Numbered from the stretch's first letter, positions 44,601-54,927 are shown. The stretch: 64,000 nucleotides of DNA from Paralithodes platypus (GCA_032716605.1 CM064569.1:7002569-7066568), one strand, 5' to 3'. The notes: a model not told the origin generated them from the sequence alone. Numbers and translations are program-made.

Positions 44601-44831
44601 AACCTGTCTTTCGGCGGCCTCAACCTTGGCCATCTCAAGCCGAAACAACAAATCTGGAGTCAACCCTTGAGGAGGGGAAGGTGCATTTAATGGAGGGTCC
44701 CTGTGATTGAATTCCACGCTGCCATTGACCATCAACTTGGGGGTATGTACTAAATTCAGGCACCCTGACGTTTGATATGGGGGTAGAGTGGAGGGGAGGC
44801 TGGGGACCGGGGCCCCCAGTCGCCTCTCCAC
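41592..44831 (-). CDS. Gag-protease-pol remnant polyprotein of the Gypsy-type element
   Basis: 1,079 residues. A heptad-like segment built on VEAAERQ repeats (about 65-120) suggests a coiled coil. The gag core follows (FMGFEKKCQEHQWP, FLENARDLSDALRHWL). The CCHC zinc knuckle CFACHKEGHFANAC is at about 370-384. The protease motif LLRDTGASQTLL at about 455-466 has the catalytic DTG. CHVNLLEEFV (about 702) and FKVGDEALAWLPGQG (about 819) both resemble integrase C-terminal text. LAPYRINPARQPVVQAEL (about 1,014) is the RT start. Placing integrase-like text before RT is unusual. The first about 50 residues lie in a shifted frame, so the listed Met is not the real start. Confidence 0.75.
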   Translation of the reverse strand: MERRLGAPVPSLPSTLPPYQTSGCLNLVHTPKLMVNGSVEFNHRDPPLNAPSPPQGLTPDLLFRLEMAKVEAAERQVRVQVEAAERQASVQAEAAERTAIREAELQAESTRYRADRELEKSRVEVTGRNIGGCNRHRGQSLSHLLKLVPVFDESCVTEFFMGFEKKCQEHQWPQEKLAALVSSRLLGKGLKAYDALPLESCVVYDELKKAVLRAYELQPETYRLKFRGVTKGKDSTFLENARDLSDALRHWLRSERAATFEELSELVLLEQFFKCTGGDLTLNIKENNPRTLQEAAEMADLRLSLIRGCEAAARSESGAKDRTPPPPKNFDTHKYTKPCSTDNKTEHKPNTVPYKKSNGTSHSQGKPKSKECFACHKEGHFANACPNKPPNKVVSLVRSIGGSPISSEFAKGSSSEVGTQPVFKSPEGSNPVCDVFGGHRGHGFVRWAGERRGVKLLRDTGASQTLLKNFTGRPINAARVVVVQGINATKSYPLVRMELEVGGVAKELDVGIVENLPVGGVDLLLGNDFAVPASKVSPLVVAEKAADVSREEQEWVEKCSVQTMACVVTRSQTSGALQPPPQSIKPRRKGHKKTGSVGQLESFEPAVFLGDSLLAPMLESGEAPGPVTASEEVGQEETPRQQRYTRREKRVAQFDIGGGLGLLRKHLDRLVPSDICKLQLDDPEVQKCGNGAVEIKHEDGETCHVNLLEEFVRQPPEQPTVPALVCSGQGGEGEGGSRAQVEESRDYHVSAEQWAGDTSLVAVEALEHLPEQQCAALQHQLGSYPTGRAEPLSLTTRAVQDVPRAGHVNVERPLASLFRWFKVGDEALAWLPGQGRPMAAKGGGQKEDFEQIGEVGCGIEVPSRRIASQCCSSQLQQPYHRPTVSGHVAKSGDAAQADVVIRNAGVCMYGIGGDALAIMNYGSDCTGGTDCPSHDLAVLGTKVEKEGDYRLEAAVSAGLWEGTRHVVRGDSARQLFTRLWQYFRMFVHSPGLMYEGESDMEAGDSARFKLAPYRINPARQPVVQAELDYVLTKGLRDKECREWSLPVTLQPVLSGKISECVDCESVCIIPDRRLYLIES

Positions 44832-45090
44832 CCAGGTCTCTCCCTTCTAAACCCAATATCAAAGTCCTCAGCTGATCTTTCCTCATGTCACTTAAACCCT
44901 GGTGACCCTGAAGACCTACCACACACTTTAAGCCATACTTATTCAGCTTCAACACCCTGGCAGCGGTAAGGGGCACCTCTAAAAATCTTCTAGCACCCTC
45001 CTCGCTATCGACTAGCCACTCCACAGGTCTTTCTCCCTCCGAGCCCGTATCGTGACCTGACCCACCACTGTGTTCTGATGTATTAGACAT
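44635..45090 (-). CDS. Gag N-terminal frame of the Gypsy-type element
   Basis: 151 residues beginning about 215 bp inside the 5' LTR. EWLVDSEEGARRFLEVPLTA and KYGLKCVVGLQGHQGLSDMR then KDQLRTLILGLEG have the look of the helical N-terminal domain (SAP-like) in this group of gag proteins. The last about 50 residues overlap the next frame; an indel between about 44,690 and 44,831 separates the two halves of gag. Confidence 0.65.
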   Translation of the reverse strand: MSNTSEHSGGSGHDTGSEGERPVEWLVDSEEGARRFLEVPLTAARVLKLNKYGLKCVVGLQGHQGLSDMRKDQLRTLILGLEGRDLGGEATGGPGPQPPLHSTPISNVRVPEFSTYPQVDGQWQRGIQSQGPSIKCTFPSSRVDSRFVVSA

Positions 45091-45286
45091 GTTTGTGCAC
45101 TGCAGTAATTATCACGGTTATAGAATGTGCCTTATCTCCTATGCAAGTATGTATATACTAATGTTATTTAAAGTCATTAATGTGTTATATTGGTTGCTCC
45201 AAAAAAAAAACTCTATGTCCACTGTATTCCTCTAATCATAAGGAATCTCAAAACAAATGACCACTATATTCCTCTATTCAGTAAAT

Positions 45287-45303
45287 CCTATGCAAGGTCG
45301 CCA
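45287..45303 (-). other. Primer-binding site
   Basis: In element sense TGGCGACCTTGCATAGG follows the 5' LTR by two bases. TGGCGACC is a common start of Gypsy-group primer-binding sites. The exact tRNA was not determined. Confidence 0.65.
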
Positions 45304-45305
45304 TT

Positions 45306-47139
45306 TGTTACGGCCTGGGATATATAAACACTGGGCTCTTTCTATTGGACTAGGTATGCGGCAACAAGCAACAACGGAAAACGCTAGATCCAACCCTTAT
45401 CTATAAACCCAGGCAACAAACCACCCTAAACCGTCCAGAGTCCTGCCTGGACAACAAGGTATCCTATAACTCGGTTACAGGGTGCACGCACTATAGACTG
45501 CTGATAGTCAAGCAGGCTATATAAAAGATCACACAATTAAGTTGACTTAAAGCTTCAAGGAAAAGATAGATAACGGAATTAAATTGCAGAAACAATTTAA
45601 TAACAAACTAGAAGAAAGTACATTTAACGTTTCGTTAATTAATACAACTAATCACCCCTGCGTGAAAGAAGGTGAAAGCAAACAGTCCTCAAAACATCGT
45701 ACAGGTAGACAAGATGCAGGTTTCTAAACTGCATGCGGCTACTGTAGGATCTGATGCTTAGCAAAGAAAGTAAGTTACGGATTTAGAGAACTCTTAACCC
45801 ATAAGCAGGAATAAATACTAGTGATAGGCCATACAGTGTATAATGGCATAGGTATAATTAAATAAAGGCAGCAACTCGCAACATAACCACATACAGGTGT
45901 GCTTCTCACTCTTAGTCAGGCAAGCCTGCTCGGACAGAGTCTCTAAGCCACACCCTGACTCACAATGCTCACAAGAACGGTAAAACTGTGGCACAATAAC
46001 AAGCATGCGGATACCCAGGCTGAGCCACCCGCTCTAGCCTAGGGACGTTCCCAAGTCTGTGCGCCAAAGTACTCTAATTGAAAGGGTGCTCTCTTGAGAG
46101 ACTCAGATCCCAAGTATCTGACTCTCTCCTGGCGACTCTAAAACAAACGCAAGACGTGCCAGCGCAGTGCTGAGTGGACTAGGCAAGGGCCCTCACACAA
46201 CACAACACTAGACACACAGGCACACAGACAAGAAAATGTCCCCAGACTCCCACGGGTATCCTAGTAAAGTCGTGCAGGTCCACAGAACTCGCACCAGCAG
46301 ACTTTACTTAAAGGATCGCAAAAAGCCTCCCCTCCGGTCTAGCCCCTACTCACCTGCCACAAGAACACACTAGCAAGCATGAAACCACCAAATATGAGAC
46401 AACAAAAAAGCTTCCTAGGTCTCATTAACAATTACATCTCTGCATAAGGCCCAAAATCCTATCTAATTATCTGAGAGCTCGTCGTTAATACAATAATAGA
46501 TATAAGGTCTATCAAGGGGATGGGATAATTAAATAGATTGGTGAAGTAGTGGAAAGAAGGTATACAAAGTAAGAGAGAAAGTTTCTAAGTGGGGTTGAGA
46601 GGGATAGATATCAAGGGGGTCCGAAGGGTACGACAGTGAGGTGAGCTCTGAGTCTTGAATCTGTCTGGACCCCACCCTAGGCATGCAAAATACATCCCAT
46701 GCTTGGCAACACTCAACACCGTTGCCGGGTCAAAATCCTCTACCCCTTGCGTGAGTCGAAACTAAGCCTAACGTTGCGATCAAATTGGCAACATCAGGCT
46801 CGTCCCAAGCTAGACTCTCCGCGCCCGCGTGAAGCAACGTCCCCCAGCCGCTCTCTCTCTCCCGCTCGTCTCCTCTAAACTCTCACTAGACTTACATCTT
46901 ATATATTATAATGAAACAATCAACTATCGAGAATAAAATATACTAAGATGCGTTGGTTAAGAATAAGGGCAGCTTCAAGCTGTGAAACAACATAAGAATA
47001 TCCCAGACATTAGTTACATTGTCGTAGGATATATACTAAGGAAAAGCCGGGCGGCCAGCTGCCGCCAGCCGGTTTCTAAACGGCTGGGCAGCCGACGCGC
47101 GCGCATGCCCGCACGTGGCTACTATGCAGGAGCGTCACA
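45306..47139 (-). repeat. 5' LTR of the Gypsy-type element
   Basis: Near-identical to 39,123-41,014 apart from the indels noted there. No promoter element could be assigned with confidence. Confidence 0.92.
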
Positions 47140-47439
47140 ATCAAACCTATAATATACTGTATATATATATATCTTTTGTACCCCCGCATAATAATTAGTA
47201 TCGGTAACTTACTTATGTTAATTTTTTGTTCTGCCTTTGGTTACGTTAGGCAGTCACATGCAACTCTGCATTGCGGTTGCTATCACTGTTACGCTGGCCA
47301 GCTTGCCAGAATGTACTCGTGACTCACTAGCACTCGCCACGGCAGTGAAATGGGCTATAATAATCGTAGAACGATATTCTTTCTTTCTTAGTATTCGTGT
47401 TGTCACAGACAGATCAGTGTTTGCCTTTATTCTTGTCTG

Positions 47440-49063
47440 TGACACTTAGAAGTATTTTATATCCATAGTAGTGATTATAACATGCAGCGTGTGAGAGAGA
47501 GAGATAGAGTCGGAGGGGAGAGCGAAGAGGCAGTGTGTGTGCGTATGTACGTGTGCATTCCTCGCTCGGTGGGCCCACCCGCTCGCTATTGGATGGCGTG
47601 CCTGGCGTGGTATATGACGTCTGCTTGTCATGTGACGTAGCGGCCTGTGATTGGTCGCAGAGCCATCTGGTGGCTAGACTCAGTACTTCTCTCCTTCCCT
47701 CTCCTCAGAACATGGCATGGTGCGCTCGGTCCTACAAGTCCCTCACATTCTGTCTTACATCTAACCCCCTTTACTGCTTTGCCTCTCTCTGAACTCCTTC
47801 TTTCCAATACTTCTTATCTTTATTCAATTACCCATCCCTTCTGGTTCTCGCATACGACTTCCATAGTCGGCCAGTCATATTACCAGCGCCTGTTCTCACA
47901 TATATGTTTTGCACTAGCTTTAGAGGTTACTAGAATCATAGTCACATGGATTCATATTGTTGGGTGCTTCTAATTATTTGGTTATTCTTTATTACTATTT
48001 AATGCTAGACAGTGGAGGGTATCTTTGGTCGTTGTCTGTGTTATGTATATGGCAAGTCAGAGCCTGTACGACTTCGACGGAGCTATGTAGCCTGTAGTAC
48101 ACCCTTGTGCATATTTTCCTTTGCGAGCTTAGCAGTATACAAGCGAAGGGCTTTTGACTACTCTTGCTTGTATACTTGCTAACTCATTTTGTTGACCTTT
48201 GAGGAGCGCCAGGGTAAGACCAGATACTTGAGATCTGGATCACTTAACGTAAGATAAGGGAAATCTGTTCAGGGGAGACAGTACGCTGCGAGCATGCTTG
48301 AGCTCTGCCTAGGCTCCCTGTACCTTTATGCTGCTGCTAGACTTTGTTAGTAAGAAAGACAGCATTTTGTTTATTATCTTTAACCACGTATGCTTTAGCA
48401 ATTATTCACGTATTGTTTTAGCCTAGGTTGATGCATAGTGCACAACCCAGTATGGCTGTTACTTTGGATTAAGGAAGTACTGTTTTTGAGTTGCTGTTGT
48501 TAGTGCTGTCGCAGAGTTGTTGCACTCTCTTGTTTCCATATATATGTATCCTACTGTTTGGTGTATTTAAGATACACGCTTTGGTGTCCTGCCCCCCTAC
48601 ATTACCCCTGTTCTATATTCGACGAGCATCTTAGAGCATCAGACGTTTTCAGGAGATTCCATATCTGTTTGCTGAAGGACTAGACTTCAAGTGTTTTCAT
48701 AGAGCGTTGAAGAGTTTTAGTGTTGAGTCCAGACTCACACTAAAGATAACGTCAGCATATAATCTTTTATTAAATCTTGTCATAGTCTATTTAAGCATTG
48801 TTATTACTTGAGAGCTTTTTATTAACGTAATTACTCTTGTTGTGAGTAGGCTTTGCCGTCACCGGAAAGCCTTTGTAGAAGTACACTTAACCCAGTTAAT
48901 TGATACCCCGTTATCCAGTAGATTAACTCTGGAGGGTTTAAGTGTTTTGTTCACCGGCTTAATAGTTCGAGGGTTTGGAATTAGCGTACCGTTGTTGCAG
49001 ATCTAGCCTATCTTGTAGTCCAATATTAAGTGCCCTTGTTTATTTCGTTGTGCCGGTCGTAAC
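47440..49063. other. Possible solo LTR, non-coding
   Basis: Bounded by TGTGACAC at the left and CGTAACA at the right, the same terminal style as the Gypsy LTR. It contains two ATTGG (inverted CCAAT) and two TGACGT motifs at 47,588-47,660. There is no clear target duplication and no coding frame, so this is only a candidate. Confidence 0.3.
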
Positions 49064-49391
49064 ATCACCACTTACTACGATTTTTGTTACCTAAATATTC
49101 AACCTTACCTTTCCTTATCTTAATTTGCCTGGTAGGAACACCATGCCTGAATAGACCTAGTACATACCGTACTAAATTTTACTTTTTCTGTGCAGAGTAT
49201 AATCTGTAAATTGGATAGAATGAGTTTTGCAGAGATGCTGAAATTGTCCACATTTAGTATTTGCATTATCGTGTAATGTTTTAACTAATGTTAATCATAT
49301 CCGTATTTCGTACCTCGAAAACTGATGCTAATTACTGATCTACTATGCAATTGTTGGTTTATTTTTATATATTTATTTTTTTATTTTATTT

Positions 49392-49394
<3 letters not shown>
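49064..49394. other. Non-coding spacer
   Basis: AT-rich sequence with no recognised feature. Confidence 0.5.
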
Positions 49395-49429
<35 letters not shown>

Positions 49430-49767
49430 GTGTGTGTGTGTGTGGGAGGGGAGGGGAGGGGGGGGGGGGGTCGTCAGTGATACGCTGTGGATGATGCATT
49501 TTAATTTTTCTGTTCATTTCTGTATTTGTTAATAATGTTTATCTGAGATTTATCTTGCATTTATAATTATATAACCGACCTATCAATGGCTACATGCCAC
49601 ATGAGGACCAGAACTACAGTTACTCACCCACGTATCAAAAGACTAGAACCATGGATAATTCAGTAATACATATGCTCTCTCTCTTTTTGTTTTTTTATCT
49701 ATCTCTATCTATCTATATCTATCTATATATCTATCTATCTATCTATCTATCTATATCTATCTATCTG

Positions 49768-49803
<36 letters not shown>

Positions 49804-49829
49804 ATATAAAAAAAAATATATATATATAC

Positions 49830-49865
<36 letters not shown>
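49395..49865. repeat. AT, GT and ATCT microsatellites with a G run
   Basis: AT runs at 49,395-49,424, 49,770-49,798 and 49,815-49,863, a G-rich run near 49,447-49,470 and ATCT repeats at 49,690-49,765. Confidence 0.95.
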
Positions 49866-50480
49866 ATTCTATTGCTCTCTCTTCCCTTTCCTTTTCGATG
49901 ATTGAACGAGATTGAACAGAATTGAGTGAAGGTGCGTGAGGTGAGTGAGGCAAATCTAGTCGCGTGGAGAAATATATATATCGATGCATATTTCCAGCGA
50001 GTCTGGCCAATACATCTTGCAACCCAGGCATACATATTCTACCAGGAAAATTTCACCCAGAATTTAGATCTGATCGAAAAGCAATATGAAAATAAAGTGC
50101 AAGTTAAAGTAAAATACTGGAAAGTAAAATAATATATAAAGTAATATAGCAATAAACAGAGTATTATAAATAATTAATTGTTAAGTAAGAAAACTCGTCA
50201 AGTAATGGAGCCCCTATGTTTTTCGATATGCAATTGTAACTTTCTGGATTGATTTTGGGATAGAACCTGCTTTTCAATAAGTAGTATGCTGTATATAGTT
50301 CTGTAGGTCATGTAAAAACAAATATATGTTCATAAATTCGTTTCCAGAATTATACTTCCATTAATATAAATAGGTGATGTTCACGAATATTGCCTCATAT
50401 ATTGAATATTGCCTCATCTACACGGAAAGTAATCCAGCTAACTCTAACAACACCTCCACCTCCTATTTATTTCACTAAAC
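49866..50480. other. Non-coding spacer
   Basis: No recognised gene or repeat. The 68-residue frames on both strands near 49,830-50,130 lack familiar motifs. Confidence 0.45.
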
Positions 50481-50852
50481 TTATGGGGAGGCAGACCGTT
50501 TTTCTGGACCCCCTTCTCCCTCATGTTTAGCCCCACTAGTTTTGAGATTATAAGACGTTCGGTCCATTAGTTTGGCGATTTTAACACCTTTCGCCCCATT
50601 TTCTTGTCAAATTTAAGACCTTTCGTGCCATTTAGGTGTCGATTATTTTCTTGGCGAGCGATAGCGAGCCTGCAATTTTAAGAGGAACCGGCCTTCGGCC
50701 GGCACCTTTTTCTACCGAAAAATGTACACATTTATCTTGAAGGTGGGTCTAGGGGGTGTTTTTCTAAGCTTGATGGAGGTCTAGGGAGGAAATTAAAAAT
50801 ACATATGAATAAATAAATTAATAGACCAAACAAACGGTCAGTCTCCCCTTAA
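50481..50852 (+). mobile_element. Repeat family B, nearly intact
   Basis: TTATGGGGAGGCAGACCG at the left and CGGTCAGTCTCCCCTTAA at the right, with the full set of core motifs including GGCGAGCGATAGCGAGCCTG. Confidence 0.85.
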
Positions 50853-51106
50853 CAAGAACACCACACTTCTTTCGAACAACCCTAAATTTCCTCTAAAATA
50901 CCTTGATTTTAGCTCTCTTTCAACCTTGGGGGGGGGGGAAACCTGTTAAGGCAGCTTTGTTTTTTGTCTCCTTCACACACACAACAAATATAATGGGTGA
51001 GCTAGTGACTACGGCATCCGAGTCACTAGTAGGTTGCACATATCAAGCACAACAAAAGATATGAGTGGGCTAGAGACTATGGCATCTGAGTGTACAGCAC
51101 GAATAT

Positions 51107-51320
51107 AGTCTGTTCATTCTAGGTTGGGCAGAAATCGTAACCCTTAACCTCTCATAACTTAAAAAGGACTAGAGTAATCGAACTAATGTCTACCATATAG
51201 GAAGACTTGGCTGGGGAAGATGTGTATAAATTGACAGCTCATTAATTCTACTCTATCCCATTTTGAGTTACCGAGGTTAAAGGTTGCAATTTCTGCCCAA
51301 CCAAGAATAAACGGACTATA
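51107..51320. mobile_element. Palindromic MITE
   Basis: The arms TCTAGGTTGGGCAGAAATCG (about 51,119) and CAATTTCTGCCCAACCAAGA (about 51,287) are inverses, extending over about 50 bp to TAGTC/GACTA ends. TA flanks suggest a Tc1/mariner-type origin. Confidence 0.7.
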
Positions 51321-51779
51321 GTCAAAGGTAGGTTGGATAAAATAACCCCCAAGCTATCGTTCGCCGCACATGCCACTATATTTACTAGCTTGATTCCGAG
51401 TGTACAGTACGAACAGTCAAAGTAGGTTGGATAAAAGAACTCCCCAGCTATCTTTCCCCGCACACGCCACTATATTTACAAGCTTAATTTTTCCCCTGAC
51501 AGACCAATGAGGGGGAGGGGAATCGACCCCATTCATCCGTCTATCAGAGCTGCCAGAAGAATAGACCATTAACCCAACTCACATATAATGGATGGCAAGA
51601 TGGAGGGAGGGGGGGGGGGGTAGTTATTGAGGGCTTTTAGTTACAGTACAATGGAACGTATGGGGAGCGAGAGAATGACTATAGTTGGTTGGTTTATAGC
51701 TGGCGTATATTGAATCCTGATTTATCAATACTTAATTGGAAAATATGAAACTGCAATATCTGTACGTCCTTTTATTGCT
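51321..51779. other. Non-coding spacer with G-rich run
   Basis: Contains a partial duplication (GTAGGTTGGATAAAA twice, about 51,328 and 51,421) and a GGAGGGGGGG tract near 51,603-51,621. Confidence 0.5.
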
Positions 51780-51945
51780 AACCTTTCTAACCCCCTCCGA
51801 CATATATGACGCGATCACGTCTTATATGTCAAAGTGGCCAAACTTGAGTGGCCAAAAACTCTCATATGACACGATCGCATCATATGAACTTATTGAAATC
51901 GCTCAGAAATAAGTTAATGACGCGATTTGCGTCATATTGAGCTCA
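51780..51945. repeat. Cluster of three related imperfect palindromes
   Basis: TATGACGCGATCACGTCTTA, CATATGACACGATCGCATCA then TATG, and AATGACGCGATTTGCGTCAT lie within about 140 bp. Each is centred on a GCGAT-type core with TATGAC arms. Confidence 0.6.
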
Positions 51946-52858
51946 GTAAGTTAGGTAAGTTAGATCAGAATCTGTCAGTTGCTGGCAACCCCAAATTCCT
52001 CCGACTTCTAACGGCCCCTCAGTGTGAAAAAGAGTGTTGTAACGGGGAATACCGGGGCGCGCGGGCAACCCCTAACTTTTGTAAGTTAATATGTCTGGGG
52101 GGGGGGGGGGGGGGTTAATTAGCAACATATTTCGCTACACAATTTTCGTAATAGCTAAGTTACCAAGATGGGGACATGCCACTTTATTATCAACTGGTAA
52201 AAGCAGAGTATAAGAGAGTTTACGGGAGTGAGATGGAAGGAGAGAGAGGGAGAGGGAGACCGAGAGTGAGGTAGAAGGTTGGAATTGAGAAGTATATGAG
52301 GGAAAGTGGTGTTGGCTGGGAGGAGGTTTGGCTGACGGGGGACAGAGGTGCTGGGGCGATTCATTTGTGGCCACCCCTTCAGGGATCATCACGTCTGACA
52401 ATAGATAGATATATGGAATGGGAGGGAATGGCCAGAAAATGGGTTGTATGTGAAATTTATTGGCGTATGTTAAATGTTAATGGTTGTATGATATGGTCTG
52501 GATACACTGTAAAACTAGAGGGGCGCTGGCGGAGGTTTGCGCTCTCACTATCGCCTCCAAAATGTAATTACTTTTTACTTGGCGCCTTCTATATCTGTCT
52601 ACTAAATGTCGTGAACTTAGGTTCATAACTTATTTAGATATATTGTTTGCAGACAAACAGACAGACAAACACACAAACGGAGGCTAAAACATAACCTCAG
52701 TCCACTTTCGTTGATGGAGGAAATATATAATATAAAAGGTACTTGATGCACCATTATAAACTGTGTCTTATATTGGAATCAGGTCAGAGTGTCTGCCCCT
52801 TCAGGTTATAACGCAATTGTTCCTTTTAGGTTAAATATCATTAAATATATGTATTAAG
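51946..52858. other. Non-coding spacer
   Basis: Holds a G run of about 16-17 (52,097-52,113) and GA-rich sequence. No gene is recognised. The 88-110 residue frames near 52,135-52,628 are low-complexity or unfamiliar. Confidence 0.45.
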
Positions 52859-53071
52859 TTAACCCCTTCTCTACCGGTGACGTCCTTTTCGTTATATTCG
52901 GGCAACTTCTATATGTGTATTCAGCTTAGGAAAGACCTTTAGCAATTAAAAGGCTACAGACTATCGCATTTAATCCTTTTAGATACCACAGGTTCTTCCT
53001 AAGCTGACTGAAATCGTCTAATAGTTGCCAGAATAGGATGAAAAGGATGTCATCGGTACATAAGGGTTTAA
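52859..53071. mobile_element. Repeat family A, complete TTAA-bounded copy
   Basis: TTAACCCCTTCTCTACCGGT at the left and ATCGGTACATAAGGGTTTAA at the right. Confidence 0.75.
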
Positions 53072-53210
53072 GGAAGGACTTATAGGAATATAATGGGGTA
53101 TAAACTATCAGCAGGATGATGCCTTTTTGTCTTCTGGTGTGGCTAAAGTTTGACGATTTTAGGCAGTTTAAAAAGGACCTGTGTTATCCCGAGGGATTAT
53201 TATGATCATA

Positions 53211-53311
53211 TTTACCCCTTTGATTCCTAGAAATAGACTATAAGCTAAAGAAAATCGTCTAATGGTAACCAGAATAAGATTAACAGTACGTCATCGTGTT
53301 GAAGGGGTTAA
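53211..53311. mobile_element. Repeat family A, partial
   Basis: Right half conserved (AATCGTCTAATGGTAACCAG, GAAGGGGTTAA); left half lost. Confidence 0.6.
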
Positions 53312-53340
53312 TCTGGTTATCATTAGACGATTAAGTCTCT

Positions 53341-53534
53341 GTCACACGAGCGCTGTTTCCGTCAATTTTCCATGAACAAGTTTGTTTTCGTATTTTTTCG
53401 CACTGGTATCGGCAACTAGACTGAAGGTAGATTATGATAGGCAGCCGAATTCTGATAAAGTGTACACATTTTAAGCTTCCAGAATCCAGACCATAATTGC
53501 CCGTAAAAAATGCTCGAAAAATGGCTCGTGTGAC
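53341..53534. mobile_element. Small inverted-repeat element
   Basis: GTCACACGAGC (53,341-53,351) and GCTCGTGTGAC (53,524-53,534) are exact inverses bounding a 170-bp non-coding centre. Confidence 0.5.
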
Positions 53535-53753
53535 TCCGGCTTTATATAAAGAATGTTACAGGTACGGAATGGGTTAAAACATTCCTACATTATTGACACA
53601 GAAGATATAGTTTGGTCTCTGTATCTGAGTATCCTCTCCTCTCACTTCCATAGGCTATTCATAAGTGCAGTTGGGTGTATTACATGATTAGATTAATGTC
53701 CAGTATTCGATAAATGGATATTAATCATAGTCATGTGCTATACTTATAACTGC

Positions 53754-53826
53754 CTTGATGGTGTAATGGTTAGAGTGTTTAAAATCTGTATGTGGTAACC
53801 CAGGTTCCAATCCCGGTGGATCACAT
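53754..53826 (+). other. tRNA-like SINE head or tRNA relic
   Basis: TTGATGGTGTAATGGTTAGA resembles an A box and GGTTCCAATCC a B box of RNA polymerase III, at tRNA-like spacing. The acceptor stem does not pair and no anticodon arm is clear, so it is not a working tRNA. Confidence 0.45.
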
Positions 53827-54483
53827 GCTTTCTTTCATTCATTTATTTGGGAGGTGTTTGGTGTTGGAGTGAAATAAATACAAATAGAGAATAATTATGC
53901 TCGCAAATATAGTAATACCCCGTTGTTTGATATCTGAGGCAACAAAATGGCGTCTAAATAAGAAGATGTCCACTATCTTACACTTCAGTTCTCTCTTATT
54001 CAGGTACCTACCCGATAGCACTATCGTTAGTGAGTGCTGTACTGTATTTTATATATTATTTTGTAATCATATAGATATCTTATCAATATTTGTATTTTGT
54101 ACTATTGTTAATGTCTTGTCATGTTGCAAATTTTATTTTAAATGAATATTTTGACAATTAACATGTAGTTTCTTTATTCATGCAGAGTTTAGTAAAATTT
54201 ACCAGAACGTCCCGGACTTCCCAAATTTGACTAATTCTTTGAACGTGACGATAGTGCGTTGTTATGTGTGCGATTAGTTTGCTTGGGAAACAGATTAACT
54301 AGCTCATGTAGTAGTGTACACCCTATGTGGTGGATTGTGTTCTTTTATTTCATATATTTCATTTTAGTAAGCGTTGTCTCCACATAGCGATTTTGATAAT
54401 TTAATTTGACTTTATATTGTCCTTGTCCCAATTTTGGTTTGTTTAGTTTGCAAGTTTTACATTTTAATTCAGTTTACAAAGGG
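53827..54483. other. Non-coding spacer
   Basis: AT-rich, without recognised features. Confidence 0.5.
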
Positions 54484-54619
54484 CCTAAAACAATTAACAG
54501 GCTTCGAACTATCACACTTAACCTTTTTTACAACCACAGATCCTTCTTAAACTGCACCAAATCCTCTAAGTATAGCCAGAATATAATGAAGTAATCGTCG
54601 CCGGTACAGAAGGGGTTAA
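54484..54619. mobile_element. Repeat family A, left-truncated
   Basis: Shares CTAAAACAATTAACAGGCTT and CGAACTATCACACTTAACCT with the copy at position 1, and ends GGTACAGAAGGGGTTAA. Confidence 0.7.
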
Positions 54620-54666
54620 ATAAGAAGATGGCGGCCTCTCTCTCTCTCTCTCTTGCTACAGGATGT

Positions 54667-54884
54667 CTACAGTCTATTTTTTTCCAGCTGAGGGTAAATG
54701 ATCATGTTTCTATCTCTGTTACTCAGCTATAAGGTGGATTTTGTTGCGAAATATGATGTTAATTATGAAAACTTGGCATTAATACGACACACAGCCATAG
54801 CAGTTTCATATATTTCCATTAAGTATCGAGAATCAGCTACTAAGGGGTTCAAATTACCATCAGCTAGACAAAAATAGAGTGTAG
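54667..54884. mobile_element. MITE family C, second copy
   Basis: CTACAGTCTATTTTTTTCCA at the left and AAAAATAGAGTGTAG at the right. The interior matches 25,541-25,759 closely. Confidence 0.8.
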
Positions 54885-54927
54885 ATGTGCGTTATTACAA
54901 GATGGGTCTAACAATATACCGGTGCGG

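Larger units (their letters stand above)
39123..47139 (-). mobile_element. Gypsy-type LTR retrotransposon, defective pol
   Basis: Flanked by LTRs of 1,834 bp (45,306-47,139, 5' in element sense) and 1,892 bp (39,123-41,014). Target duplication ATCA lies at 39,119-39,122 and 47,140-47,143. The interior (4.29 kb) has a primer-binding site, gag, zinc knuckle, aspartic protease and remnants of pol. The RT catalytic box, the RNase H core and the integrase catalytic core are missing, so the copy cannot move alone. Sense is minus. Confidence 0.9.
33141..47150 (+). mobile_element. DIRS-like element III, split by a Gypsy-type element
   Basis: Plus-strand element with left ITR 33,141-33,448, leader, gag-like frames, a long degenerate region, the 3' module (38,565-38,777) and inverted ITR 38,778-39,083. 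The final arm TCTACTTCCCTCCAGGAATC then A is cut by an LTR retrotransposon and continues as AACCTATAAT at 47,144 onward. RT and recombinase are not recognisable, so this copy is probably non-autonomous or a distant subfamily. Confidence 0.7.

Noticed and set aside
39635..46006. Identical 62-residue minus-strand frames in both LTRs
   Set aside because: They are duplicated only because the LTRs are duplicated; there is no sign of a conserved protein.
47588..47660. A host promoter with CCAAT and CRE-like motifs
   Set aside because: No downstream gene is recognisable, and the motifs lie in a segment that could be a solo LTR; short motifs alone are not enough.
53754..53826. A functional tRNA gene
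   Set aside because: A- and B-box-like text is present, but the acceptor stem does not pair and there is no convincing anticodon arm.
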